From positions 272,584,411 to 272,648,410 of the forward strand of contig OZ010786.1 in NCBI GenBank assembly GCA_963932465.1: a stretch of 64,000 bases of DNA. The letters run 5' to 3'. The notes under the pieces were generated by a model. The model did not search any database and was not told where the DNA came from. It was given only the letters and a program-made list of their open reading frames with translations. Made by a program: the position numbers and the translations under genes. Positions 22,260 to 33,509 of the stretch are shown here, piece after piece; the stretch's first letter is position 1; every line of letters begins with the position of its first letter. The stretch comes from Maratus speciosus (lineage: Eukaryota; Arthropoda; Arachnida; Araneae; Salticidae).

Positions 22260-23033
22260 GCAAGAGTGCGCAGTGCCAAAGTGTGCAAGAGTGCGCACCT
22301 GCTTTTGGAAAAACAGCTACCTTTTCTAAAGCAGGATTTAAAATAACGATTCTTTAGACTTTCAAAAGTTACCTTTTTGATATACTGACTTTTCAGCGAG
22401 AAGCGTCACTGGAAGACCATTAGAATCTCAACTTGTTGAACCACGTATATCAGTTGAACCACAGAACACTGAAAATGAGGGGGGGGGGGGGGGGTGGAGA
22501 TTTGCTTTCAACAGAAAATGATATTTCAGAAAAGGAAGAAATCTTATGTAAAGAAAAGTCGCACACTCAATGTGGAATAAAACCAACTTTCTTTTCGCAA
22601 GGTATAGCTTCGACTTCAACAACTTCATCTTACTTGAAATTAACAGAGTTGACACCGTATCCAGAATAATGTGTGCTGCAAAACTATAATAATAGAAGCA
22701 GAAAGTCAGAAATTATAAGCAGTTCATCACACAAAAAGCAGCTTGAAGATGAAGCTGCGAAAAAAGCCAAAAACCTTCACAAAAAATACTGAAAGTAAAC
22801 CCAGGAAGCCAAACACTAAACCAGAGAAAAAACTGTGGAGATGCCCAGGCTGATCAGAAATCAATAGAGAACCAATTGTAGAGGATTGGATTGAGTGCAT
22901 TTCTTACATAGACTGGTGGCACGAAAAAGTGCAGAGACTACGTAGTCGTGGGCGCTACAAATGTGACGTTTGTAAGTAGTACGCTTACTTTTTTATCTTG
23001 TGCACTCTCACACATTTGACTGCGCACTCTTGC
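22260..23033 (+). mobile_element. Deletion derivative of a DDE transposon with GCAAGAGTGCGCAG termini
   Basis: The left end GCAAGAGTGCGCAGTGCCAA and the inverted right end GCAAGAGTGCGCAGTCAAAT match. The left side repeats GTGCAAGAGTGCGCA about 25 bp inside. Between them lies only the 3' part of a transposase (22325-22985). No target duplication is clear. Confidence 0.7.
22325..22985 (+). pseudogene. 3' end of a pogo/jerky-class transposase with a PHD-like finger
   Basis: The conceptual translation starts with AGFKIT (22331) and a RPLES-type block near 22415, which correspond to the AGFRATGIYPFN and DRPLE blocks at the end of the DDE domain in pogo/jerky-like transposases. It continues through a low-complexity linker (poly-Gly from a G run at 22478-22493), a TPYPE block (22655-22666; the family has RPYPK-like), a KKQLEDEAAKKAKN-like basic helix, and ends in a Cys/His cluster: WRCPG, EPIVEDWIECIS, DWWHEK, GRYKCDVCK (22838-22976). 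The Cys/His spacing matches the C-terminal zinc finger of that group, with some Cys lost. Stops and frameshifts are numerous. The catalytic core is absent. Confidence 0.6.
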
Positions 23034-23035
23034 CC

Positions 23036-23273
23036 TCAATGGTTGTAAAAGATTGAGCAGGTAGAAGTATAATATTTTTGCAAATAATACCGAAAGTGTT
23101 TCTTATAAGTTGATCAATGTAATTTTTTTGTTAACTTAATAAACTAACATTATAACATCATTCCTTAAATATCTTCATTTATTGTTATTTAATGAAATAG
23201 CTAAAGTATACACTCCTTCAGTACCTCACCCTAAAGTGCAAAATATAATAAAATAGTATATGATAAATATTAA
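23036..23273. other. AT-rich spacer
   Basis: Nothing recognised. Confidence 0.4.
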
Positions 23274-23618
23274 CTGCATTCCCACCTTTCGAATCCCATC
23301 GCTTATTACCAACCATACGTCAAATCGACGTATACTCCAAAACGTCGCTATTTCTACGGGGAATATTCAAAGGAGTTGAGAGAAAAATTGAATATTATTC
23401 TATAAAAAACTTCAAAATTTTTGAAACGACGTGTATAGGATGAGCGCTTGTTACCACCTACACGTCAGAACGACGGGAATTGGATCAGCACCTATTACCA
23501 CTTACACGTCGTCCAGACGCCTTAAGTTTAAAAAAACAAACCAGCTCTTACAGTGGTTGTGATATTGAAAACTTTGAAAAGTTACACGCCGAACTGACGT
23601 AGAGGTGGTAATGCAGGG
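23274..23618. mobile_element. TTAA-flanked MITE with repeated ACGTC/GACG palindromes
   Basis: TTAA at 23270-23273 and 23619-23622. The right end inverts to CCCTGCATTACCACCTCTAC and the left reads CTGCATTCCCACC, so the termini match apart from two bases. TTAA plus a CCC terminus is piggyBac-like. Inside, ACCACCTACACGTC and variants recur (near 23313, 23455, 23498 and, inverted, 23585), each opposed by GACG. Confidence 0.75.
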
Positions 23619-23622
23619 TTAA

Positions 23623-24463
23623 ATTAAATGTATAAATAAATAAGATAAAAATCAACTGATGTAAAAGACATGTAATAAATAGTTAGACAATTTTAAACTG
23701 AAATATTATATTTCAAATCATTGCAAAGCATTGTACATACATAAGCATATACATAATTTGCTCCGATTTCCAGACGTTCGAGGATGAAAAGTATTTAAAT
23801 GTCACTCTGTTTTCAAAATATTTTTTATAAGAATTTTAAATCGTTCCAAAAGAATGTCGATTTAATATGCTCATTTTAAATAAGTTCAAAGTTATAGCAA
23901 CTCAATCAAACATTTACTATTCACAGGGACCCCGAGACAGTCAAAATCGTTCTTAAGCCGTCCTGTAGTGAACCTAGATATCTTGTATTTATCATATCCT
24001 ATTAGAACTATCCAGTAGATATTAATATGATGTCGAATTATGAAATAACGTTCTTCTCAGAAAAGCCTGCGGATTCTGTTATCCGACGCAACTGAATATA
24101 TTACTTATTCCTTGGGTTTATTTTTGTTTCATTTCTTCCTAAAATTGTCCAGATAATGTTATTAAAAGTCACCCGCAGAGGATTTGTATGTGTGGTATTT
24201 TGAGATTCATATGATAACCTGTGAGATTAAGGCAATTTTAACGATCTAAAAGATTTAGATCATCTTGAATATGACATCTTCTGGATGATTTTATGAATTT
24301 CAGTAGAGATGTATTCGTTATCATCTACAATAATTTATTATTAAATATAATATAAATCGACTGCTACAAAATAAACTAAAATATTGCTAAATACTCATAA
24401 AGAGCCACAAAAGATGTGACTTACTGTGCTATTACAATAGGATATAATGCCAAATTTTATGTA
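23623..24463. other. Unassigned AT-rich sequence
   Basis: No gene, terminal repeats or RNA recognised. Confidence 0.4.
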
Positions 24464-25229
24464 CAGTGAAACCTCCTTGAACGCAACCTCTAAGTAACGA
24501 AAACATCCAAATACCGGCCACATGTTGATGAAACCATGTTCCATAGCATTATCATTAGTACGAACCTCTAAATAAGGAATTCTGAACAGCGGTCACTCAA
24601 AGGTCACGAGAAAGAATTTTTGCAGCTCCTGAACAATTTCTTTTTTATTTGTAAACCGAAATGTGAAGCAGATCAAACAAAATTTACTTGATATGTGAAC
24701 AAACAGAAAATGAAGACATTAATATTAATGGAAAAATGTTACATAATATTCTTACAAGGGCAGGATTAACTAACGTAAAGGCCAGCTTGTTTGTATGTCC
24801 AGTCAAAAATTTGGCCGTTACTGAAACATTTGATTCCATTCAGCAAACGGTGGAAGATAGGAGAGAGGAAGAGATAATATAATCATCCAAACTTTCCAGT
24901 ATTAACACATATACCGAATGTTTGATGAACTTTCGTGAAATCCTAAATTTCTCATTAAATCATAATGAGGATGAGTTGTATAGCAAATCAAGTCATTTTT
25001 TTTCTTTGGAGAAAGACATTTGCAGTAAAAAAAAACAAAGCAACTGCAAATCACTGATTTTCTTATTATATTAAAACAATGAGAATAAATTAAAATGATT
25101 GTGTGTATTTCTATTTAAATTTATGCAATTTTGATTTTTTTTAAATGAAGCCTCTAAATAATACCCACCTCTGAAGATCGATCACTTTTCACTGGTCCCA
25201 CGTGTAATCGCTATTCAGAGGTTGCACTG
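24464..25229 (+). mobile_element. pogo/Tigger-like element, internally deleted
   Basis: CAGTGAAACCTCCTTGAACG at the left and GAGGTTGCACTG at the right, each bordered by TA (24462-24463, 25230-25231). A repeated ACCTCTAAATAA motif lies inside both ends (24556, 25150). CAGTGAAACCTC is the usual Tigger-type terminus. It contains the small frame 24688-24882, described separately. Confidence 0.75.
24688..24882 (+). pseudogene. Fragment of a Tigger-type transposase C-terminus
   Basis: A 64-residue frame inside the element, rich in Glu and Asp towards its end (TVEDRREEEII). Position within the element and acidic composition fit the C-terminal tail of pogo/Tigger transposases. No catalytic block remains, and the assignment rests mainly on context. 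Confidence 0.35.
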
Positions 25230-25319
25230 TACTCTAAATTAATAACGGTAAAAGGACACACCGTGAAAAAACAGTACAATGCATGGTCTTTATGCATAGG
25301 AATATAGTGGAGGATATAA

Positions 25320-25768
25320 CCGGGTGTCCCAAAAATGACCGATGATTTTAAAATTAAATAACTTGCAAACTGTGACAGATAATAAAAAATTCTTGAAGGA
25401 GGGTTATGTATGATGTCAGGAGCTTTTTTACTGTGATTCTTTATTGTAGTTCGAATTTCAAACAATAGATGGTACTGAGAGCATTAGGTACCCAGTCCAG
25501 ACCCGATTTTTGGTACCCCTGGATCCATTCAGTACATTTTAATCTCCTTTTTCCGTATGGAAGAAGAGACAGGCCGAAAAATCGAGCCTTGATTTAGCGG
25601 TTATTGCTTGCAGCGCCATCTATCGATCCTATTTGAAAATCAAACTCAGAATCGCAGTATACAAATTCCTGACATCTTACATAACACTTCTGCAAGAATT
25701 TTTTAATATCTGTCACCGTTTGCAAATTATTGAGTTTTAAAATCATCGGTCATTTTTGGGACACCTGG
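25320..25768. mobile_element. MITE with GGTGTCCCAAAAATGACC termini
   Basis: CCGGGTGTCCCAAAAATGAC at the left and the inverse GTCATTTTTGGGACACCTGG at the right, continuing into CGATGATTTTAAAA and a longer imperfect inverted repeat (TGACAGATAATAAAAAATTC and its partner near 25700). TA borders the right end. Probably mariner-derived. Confidence 0.8.
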
Positions 25769-25769
25769 T

Positions 25770-26179
25770 ATCATGGTGTACGCCTTATGCCTTCTGGATT
25801 TTTAAGGAACTCCGTATACCCTCTGTTTCACAAATAAAACTATAACGAACTCTCGCTAGCATATAACTTCTCTACTAGACCGTATACCCTCAGCTTGTCT
25901 GTTTTTTCCCCCTTACGACTAAATTGAACGCCGTGAAAAGACACTGTTTGTGAAATACCTTTAACATATTTAGTCTTATCCTTCTATATATAAAAAAAGT
26001 TTTGATTTGGAAATGGACCAATGAAAATCTGCGTAGATCATCCGGGTATACTCCTACTAGATCAGCATCCATATTTTTTTATGACCGGTGGTCTTTCTTC
26101 GTTAATATTGTTTCATACAAAAATATGAAAATCAGTGGTATTATAAAGACATGTTTGATAAACATGCTGATGCAGACAG
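25770..26179. other. Unassigned sequence
   Basis: No gene recognised. Two antiparallel open frames of 60 and 85 codons overlap each other and lack motifs. Confidence 0.35.
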
Positions 26180-27000
26180 TTTTTAAATCGAATAATTATT
26201 TTAAGAGATATTTAATGTTAAAGATGGTCAAAATCGTTCCATTAAAAAAAGTTTTATAGGAGAAAAACTATACATAGGAATTTAAACAATTTTAGATCAT
26301 TTTATACATTGGAAGTTCCCGATGTGCAGACTGCAATTATCTTTATAATTTGACACATATTTTGAGAATTTATTTCCATTTTAAATTCAAATTTTCAGTA
26401 TTTCGAGAGATATTTTTTACACATTTTAGAAAAGGGCAATTATTTTAAACTGTTGCCAATTTTAAAAACAGCGCAAAGAATAATATTTCCTTCAAATAAA
26501 AAATTTATTTACACGTGGCTATTATAAACAGAAAAAAACTTTCAATTTAGAATTAAGTGATTACGTGTTAAAAATCGGGAAAATATTGAAAGTTATATCA
26601 TAAAAAATACAGTTACACGTGAATTTTAAAAGGGAAAGAAAATTTTTAAATACTAAATTCATTATTGTGCGTTTAAAGAGGACTTGGTTAAAAGTCACAA
26701 ATGAAGGAAATTACGTCATATTTAAAAAGGCCAAAAAAATAAAAGTTGGCAAAACACTTTAAATTAAAAAATATATTTGCACGAAACATTTATTTCGTAT
26801 TTTGGGATAATCTTTTCAACTATTGTCGTGAATTCTAAGACAGCGCAAATAATATTTCCTTTCTAACAACAAAAGTATTTTCATGTGAATATTAAAAAGA
26901 GAAAGGTAACTTTGGTGAAAATTACGTCAGATTTAAAACGATACATTTAAAAGAACTTTCTCACAGCGTTGTTAAAAAGTACTGAGAGACAAAGACTCTC
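26180..27000 (+). repeat. Dispersed repeat, paralogue of 30520-31160
   Basis: Both segments share TAAGAGMTATTTAATGTT, AAAAAGTTTTATARGA and recurring units containing TTACACGTGACTATTAAAAA (near 26510, 26607, 26873; and 30838, 30947, 31122). Each is a loose array of units of roughly 100-260 bp. Class unknown. Confidence 0.6.
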
Positions 27001-27199
27001 TGTACTTAATTCATTTTACATTAGCTTACTTTCAAATTTTTAACTAATTTTTAACACTTTCCAACAAAGTTGAAAAGTGTTGTTGATTACGGTTTGTCTG
27101 ATCGCGCTCTAACTCTCGCAAATATACTCGGATCGCACTGCAACTTTTGGTTATTGACTTTTAGCCTAGCACGAACCCTATTTCAAATGAAGTTTATAG

Positions 27200-28180
27200 C
27201 ATGTTTAGTTCATTTACAGGGACAGTCAAAAGTATTCCGTTACATTACGGCCAATGGGAAAAAATCATTTCAAATGAATTTTAAAGATGTTACATCCTTT
27301 CAAACATAAAAAATATATGCATTTACGAAGTGCACTAAAATATGCAGAATATTCTGTAGCATATGTGGTGCAACGAATAGTTACTATTCATTTACAGGGC
27401 TACACAAAAGAATTCCGTTACAAATGGTATAGGGGGAAATTGTTTGCGGCGTATTTTAATTATACAAATTCATATATAATAAAATTGATATACGTCGGTG
27501 AGGCTTACTTAAGTTATTCCATGCATAATACGAAGTGCATAGCATTTCAGAAACATACAAAACATTTCAGATAAGTATTTTCTATCCGAAGTACTGTATA
27601 TTAGTGGCGATGGCAGGGAATGCATTTTTAATTATGATATGCGCTTTTAAGTTTCATTATATTTATCATACTATATGGTGTGTGTCAATGTTATAGTTGA
27701 TATACAGGGCTAAGCAAAATAATTCGTAAAGGTTACTGAGTAAGACCGTAAATTGCTGAAAGGTGGGTTTAAAATGTGTTATGCTGAACTGCATGTAGTT
27801 TTCTATGAAATGTTTGTAGAATATAGATAAAATGATATACAGGGCCACGCAGCCACGCAAAGAATTGGATACATGGCCGCCTGTAGAAGATAAATTCTGG
27901 AAATGCGATTTCAGTAGTTTTAAGAGTGATTTAGTTTGAATTAAAGTTTAGCTAAATAGTGGCGTGTAATAAAGGTACTAGGTAAACAACAGGACTGAAC
28001 AAAAGTATTCAAGTATGTTTCCATCTATTAGTATAAATTGCTGAAAGAGAAATTTCAACCTGTTATCCGTTTTCTTGCTAAACTAAATTTTCTATTATAT
28101 AGTATATATATCAGCCTACATATCAAATACAGGGCTGTTCGGGAGAATTGGAATAAATACCTGTCTATGGATGGTAACTG
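27200..28180 (+). repeat. Degenerate tandem modules led by ACAGGGCTA...CAAAAGAATT
   Basis: Modules begin near 27218, 27392, 27700, 27838, 27985 and 28128. The last four are spaced 138, 147 and 143 bp. The same modules occur in the large repeat (11930 and 12077, 15672 and 15820, 55852 and 55997), so this is an expanded relative of that region. The open frames here (27070-27309, 27287-27574) follow the repeats and show no protein motif. Confidence 0.6.
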
Positions 28181-28320
28181 CTGAAATAAGTTTTTTAAAT
28201 GTTTAGTTAGTTATCTTATTTACCTTATTTCCCTAAATAACGAAATTTTGTTAAAACTTTCAGGGAGTGCTGAAAAGTGTTTCATAATCTATGCCGTACG
28301 CATGATTTTCCTTTCTTGTT
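27600..28320 (+). repeat. Fragment of the large repeat family
   Basis: Collinear with 11820-12660, from GAATGCATTTTTAATTATGA through AGTAGTTTTAAGAGT to CTTATTTACCTTATTTCCC and the ACGCATGATTTT segment. It lacks the family A and D MITEs and the family's 3' terminus. Confidence 0.7.
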
Positions 28321-28429
28321 TTTAATCAAAGACGAAAACAGCCATTGTATCTCTTAGCAGCGGCTGATTACGTCTTAAAAATCTCCAATCAAAGGAAAAT
28401 GAATGAAATCCGTTTACAGGGAGACCGTC

Positions 28430-28612
28430 ACTGTTTTTTAAAATTATAATTCAATCTTTTTAAGGCCGATGAAATTTTCATGCTTTTAGAATCTGGGGTG
28501 TCTGAACGGGGGTTGGCGAGCGTAGCTCGTAGGGGGCAGATCCCCCTAGTGGATTAAAATAAAGTTTTCTTTTTCATGAGTGAAATGAATCAATCGCGAG
28601 TCCTTTTTCAAT

Positions 28613-28650
<38 letters not shown>
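28430..28650 (+). repeat. Possible retroposon 3' end with poly(A)
   Basis: GGGGGTTGGCGAGCGTAGCT followed by CGTAGGGGGCAGATCCCCCT and, 60 bp on, a run of about 33 A (28617-28650). A related GGGGATTGGCGACCGTAG occurs at 32150. The run of A at one end suggests a retroposed sequence. Family unknown. Confidence 0.45.
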
Positions 28651-28651
<1 letters not shown>

Positions 28652-29983
28652 TTGGAAATATATTATAAAAAAATATTTTTGTTCTTCAATATAACTAATG
28701 AAAACAAAAACAAATCTGACATTTTTTTTTTTTTGTATCATAGTAATTGAATTGACATAGAGTTATCTGTTGATTTGCTGTAAATTAACATTTCGAATAA
28801 ATATACCTCATTTCCTGTTATTTGAAATGAATAACAGAAAAGATAGCTGAAATCACTAGGAAGAATCATTATCAAAGCGAATAATTCTCAAAGGAAAATA
28901 ATGTGTTTCTTTTTTTCGATATTTAAGACTTAAAATAGAAAATATAGTCAAATATAAAAAAATAGATTACGTAAAAAACTAAAAATAGCGTAACTACAGA
29001 AAGAAAATGAAAAGAATGTTTCTGTATTTTTTATATCCCTGTTTATGTGAGATTATCTATCACCTAGAATTGCCATACGAATATCTTGTTCCATTGTGAA
29101 TACGTAGACAAATAATTGATGATATTAGATATCCAATAAAATTACTACAGTATCAAGAAATTTATTTATCTATTATTCCATTGACTAGTACATTCTTATT
29201 AGATGCAACCTCCATGTCTCCAACAAATCAAGCTGACAAACAAACACTGCCATAGGTAGCTATTTTCATCTACGTTATATTGTAGTTTAACGGATTTAAC
29301 ATATCTTAATAAAATGTTTTTGACGAAATATAATTTTTCTTTTCATTCTTCGTTTTTGCATTTTACCTCTAAATGAAAAGAACAGATTTTGTTTTTATTT
29401 ATTAGCCCCCGGTATTCTATTTCTTTCTCCCACCTATTAATGTGTCATCTTTAAAAAATAACGTTACGTTGTATAAGCCAGCCGTAAAACAAAGCAGATG
29501 TATCATTGTACGGAATAATCTCTACTGCAATTTTTTTAACTTCTAAGCATTGCAAATTTTCAATTTTTATACCTTCGTATTGGAAAAAAAAGTACTTTTA
29601 AATGTCATTTGTTTGAAAACTGCATCTCTATTTATTTTTGAGATTTTTTAAAAAAGTTTTTAGTGAAATTTGTTTAATGTTGGCAACTCAAGTACTCCAT
29701 TTCTGTAGAAAGTAAAGTAAAAAGAGTTGAAAAATAGCAATTATCTTTTTGTTGCTATTTTTCCATAAAATCTGAAAAAAAAATTAAAATACGCGCTATT
29801 TTGAAAAAATATAAATGAAGAATTTTTGATAAAACATGAAGCTATTATAAACTAAATTTAATTTTAAGTATCTATATTAATATTACAAACAAATGAAGGC
29901 ATACGAATCATTAGATAACCGATTTTCTTTTATATAAAATAAAATCGCATAATTTAAGTCTTAAAACTGAACTACAATAGAGT
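28651..29983. other. AT-rich sequence without recognisable gene
   Basis: No terminal repeats or coding signature seen. Confidence 0.4.
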
Positions 29984-30045
29984 CCCGATTATCCGAGTCC
30001 TGCTTAACCGAGTTTCCGCTTTAACCAAGTTATTTTTTTCCGATC
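29984..30045 (+). mobile_element. Isolated pogo/Tigger-like terminus
   Basis: CAATAGAGTCCCGATTATCC then GAGTCCTGCTTAACCGAG, preceded by TA, is the typical Tigger-type start. No matching right end was found, so only a fragment is claimed. Confidence 0.45.
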
Positions 30046-30519
30046 GACTGATGGCTTCTATTATTATGAAACAGCCATTATAAATGAAGTATTACGTGAA
30101 GAGGAAAGAACAGTCATAAAAAGTTAGAACTCTGATTTTCTGGTCAGAATGGGAAAAAATGGTCATAATTTTTTTTTTCTTTCAAAATGAATTATGCCCA
30201 TTCTTACCTCCGTCTCTTTCATAATGAAATGCATTGAATTAATAATAAATAAAGAATGATGAATATTAGTTTTATATCAGCTTTATACACTAAGTAAGTG
30301 GTACAAACTAGGGCTATGACAACTCTCGTCCAGGATTTATCAAGCTCAATGGAAGCGTTACTTCCCCTCTATTCTGTAAAAAAAAAAAAAAAAAAGTAAC
30401 AAATGCTACCAACGTAAGGGAATTTTCTGTGACTGGAGGACTATTAAAACTAATGTATATAAAAAATATAAAAATTTGTATTTTTACGGATGTTCGATAA
30501 AAACGTTGAAGAGAACAGT
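30046..30519. other. AT-rich spacer
   Basis: Poly(A) run at 30378-30395. Nothing else recognised. Confidence 0.4.
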
Positions 30520-31160
30520 TTTTGAATAGGAGAATTGTTTTAAGAGCTATTTAATGTTGAAGTCGGTGAAAATATTTTAATTGAAAAAGTTTTATAAGAA
30601 TAAAAACCAGGCATAGCTATTTATTCATCTTTTGTAGAGAAATAATTCGCAAGCTTATGGTTTGCACTGTGCAATTATTTTTTTTTTTTTTGTACAACTT
30701 TTTTGCGATTTCATTTTCAATTTTTATTATTTCATTATTTCAATAGTGATTTAGTCCCTATTTCGGAAGGGTCATTTTTTTTATATTGATGCCAGATTAT
30801 AAAACAGTGAAAATAATAATATTTCCCTTCAATTGTACAACACAGTTACACGTGACTATTAAAAACAGAAATGTAACTTTAAAATAATAATAAAGTGACC
30901 ACGTGTTGAATGCAGTTAATGAGGAAAATTAGTCATAAAAAATGTACTATTACAAGTGATTATCAAAAAGAGAAATAAAACTTTAAAATAACAATTAAAT
31001 TATTAGGCGTTATCAGCAGCAAATTGGGAAAAGTACGCCATATTTAAAATGCTCAAATAATTGTATTGCCAAAAGTTTCAATTTAAAAATGTATTTACCT
31101 TTCAATTATCTTTTAATGTATTTTCACGTGACTATTAAAAACATGAAAGAAAACTATATA
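30520..31160 (+). repeat. Dispersed repeat, paralogue of 26180-27000
   Basis: See the shared blocks listed for 26180-27000. Here the ACGTGACTATTAAAAAC units are better preserved. Confidence 0.6.
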
Positions 31161-33068
31161 GGTATTGATATTGTCATATTGATATTGTTACTTAGCCATT
31201 CTACACAAGCATCTTATTTTCAAATGTTTAATTGTTCCTATTCAACCAATCACTAAAAAAGCAGTATCGCTAACAGCAGTTGATTCGGAATTGAAATCTC
31301 CCACTCGAAGTGAAACGAATGTAAACATGATTACAGAAGATCGCCACTAGTCATTTAATTATAATTAAACTTTCAGTAATCTTTTTAAAACAGAGCAATT
31401 TAGCGTGATTTTAGTACAGATCGTTAGCGGTTTCATTTTCGGCCCAAATTCAGATTTTCGACGAAAATACTGTCGAAAAGGCGGCCGGACCGAAACTATC
31501 TGTATTACAAAAATCTCGCTTCCCCTTTCGGAAATTTTCAACATAACTAATTGATTTGAGCTCTTTCGGTTCAAATTAGACACATCGTTATTTAATGCTG
31601 ATCTTTATTCATGACTGACTCAAGACGTGAGTGCAAATTATAAAGCAATCAATGCATATAGGACTAAACTTTTAAGAAGCTTATGCTCATTAAATATATC
31701 AGACTTAACAGTAATCGAAAATGTTTAGTTTGAAACCGCAAAAGTGTTTCGAATACTCTTTAAGAAAGTGCTGGTATAACAGATGGTCACTTACAAAAAA
31801 CATTATAAAAGATAAATCGATTTATGTATACCTAAAGCATTATTTATTTAGATGAAATTCGTATAATTAGAAAGTCATTCCGTGCCTTTGAGGAATTAAT
31901 TACGTTTTATTTCATATGGAAATAAAAACTTTTCGTCAGTGAGCCAACTTGGGCCAGACGTATAATTGATTAATAATATGTATGTTCAATAAACACTTAT
32001 AATTAATTAAGAATTATGTATATTTATGTAAAAAAATTGGACATTTTCGTTTACGTTTTCAGCTGAAAGTAGGAAGATTACCGAAATTCGGTTTCGATCT
32101 TCTTGTTTTGGTCGATCCTTAGTTTTTAGAGCCTGTGGTGTTTGATAGGGGATTGGCGACCGTAGATTATGAAAAAATAATATATGTTATTTCTTAGTTA
32201 TTTATTTTATTAGCATGCATTGCGTATTTATTTCACATGATACTTCCATTATAACATATTTATTTTCATTTCCAATTATTAAAAAAAATATATTTTGTGA
32301 CATTGTTTTGCACTTTTCATGAAGAAAGACGCCACTAATTTTTAAAATTATCTTCCCGAGATTAAAGTTAAAATATTACTTCTGCTTTTCCAGAATTTAA
32401 TGTCGCATCTAATGAAATATATGTATATATATATGTAGATGGTACAAAACGTATTTCAGTTTTAAGACGTAAAATACACGCTTTTATTTTATATAGAAGG
32501 ACGTCATTTGCATCCGCTGAAGAATTCCACATATACTATCCAGTCTCAAACAACAACTAGAGAAAAGTATGCATATGACGTAACTATCGCGTAATAATAC
32601 ACAAACCCAGCAAAAAGCGATGTCTTCATTCAAGAAACTCGGCAAAAAAAATCTGGTATCAAACGATTCATATTCCTTTATTTGTTCGTAACATTAATAC
32701 AGATACTGAAATTTATATATACTTTATAATAACTCCATGTTTTATCAGTAATCATTCATTTATATTTGGGACATTACATCGGAACATTTTATTACACAAG
32801 AAATAATAAAATTTCATTGTTTCAACTTTTTCATAGGAATTAAGTAAATGCGGAGAAAATAAGTCACCCAAATATTCTTTAAAACACATTTTTAAAGCAG
32901 GCGATATTCTTGGCATAGCAAGTATTATTACAATTTTTTTAAGTTGTTATGAGAAAATGGCAACAAAAAGATATAGTAATCTCTTATTTTCTCTTTATTT
33001 TCTACAGAAATGGAGTAGTACTTCAGTTGACATCGTTACAGAAATGCCATTAAAAACAAGTAAAAAAT
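31161..33068. other. Unassigned sequence
   Basis: A 72-codon minus-strand frame (31365-31583) has normal-looking composition but no motif I recognise. A short GGGGATTGGCGACCGTAG block at 32150 matches 28502. Otherwise nothing. Confidence 0.35.
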
Positions 33069-33117
33069 TTATATCTCAAACATAAATTGACAATCAGTTT
33101 TCAAACGAATTGCATTT

Positions 33118-33393
33118 AAGAGTACTTTTTTCCATATACGAGAGTGTAAAAATTGAAAATGTGCGATGTTTAGATGCTTAAAAATTTGCAGTTGATTATT
33201 AGCAATTAAGAGTACTTTTTTCCACATACGACGGTGTAAAAATTGAAAATGTGCGATGTTTAGAAGTTTAAAAATTTGCAGTAGATTATTAGCATTTAAG
33301 AGTACTTTTTTCCATGTACGACGGTGTAAAAATTGAAAATGTGCGATGTTTGGAAGTTTAAAAATGTGCAGTAGATTATTAGCATTTAACCAC
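33118..33393 (-). repeat. 90-bp minisatellite, about three units
   Basis: Units start with AGAGTACTTTTTTCCA at 33118, 33208 and 33298, exactly 90 bp apart, with few differences. Because 90 is a multiple of three, the minus-strand frame 33069-33509 (146 codons) repeats a 30-residue unit (LNANNLLQIFKLLNIAHFQF then LHRRMWKKVL). The frame could be a small repeat protein, but there is no signal, known domain or splice context, and AT-rich tandem repeats often keep frames open by chance. Confidence 0.85.
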
Positions 33394-33509
33394 ACAATGA
33401 TACACGTGCTTCGTTTCACCCGTGGCTTATGGTTAGGTGTAACATTATTTTTGAATGGCGACACTTTAATTGCTGCATGAAAGCATATCAGGGACTCACA
33501 AGTACACAT

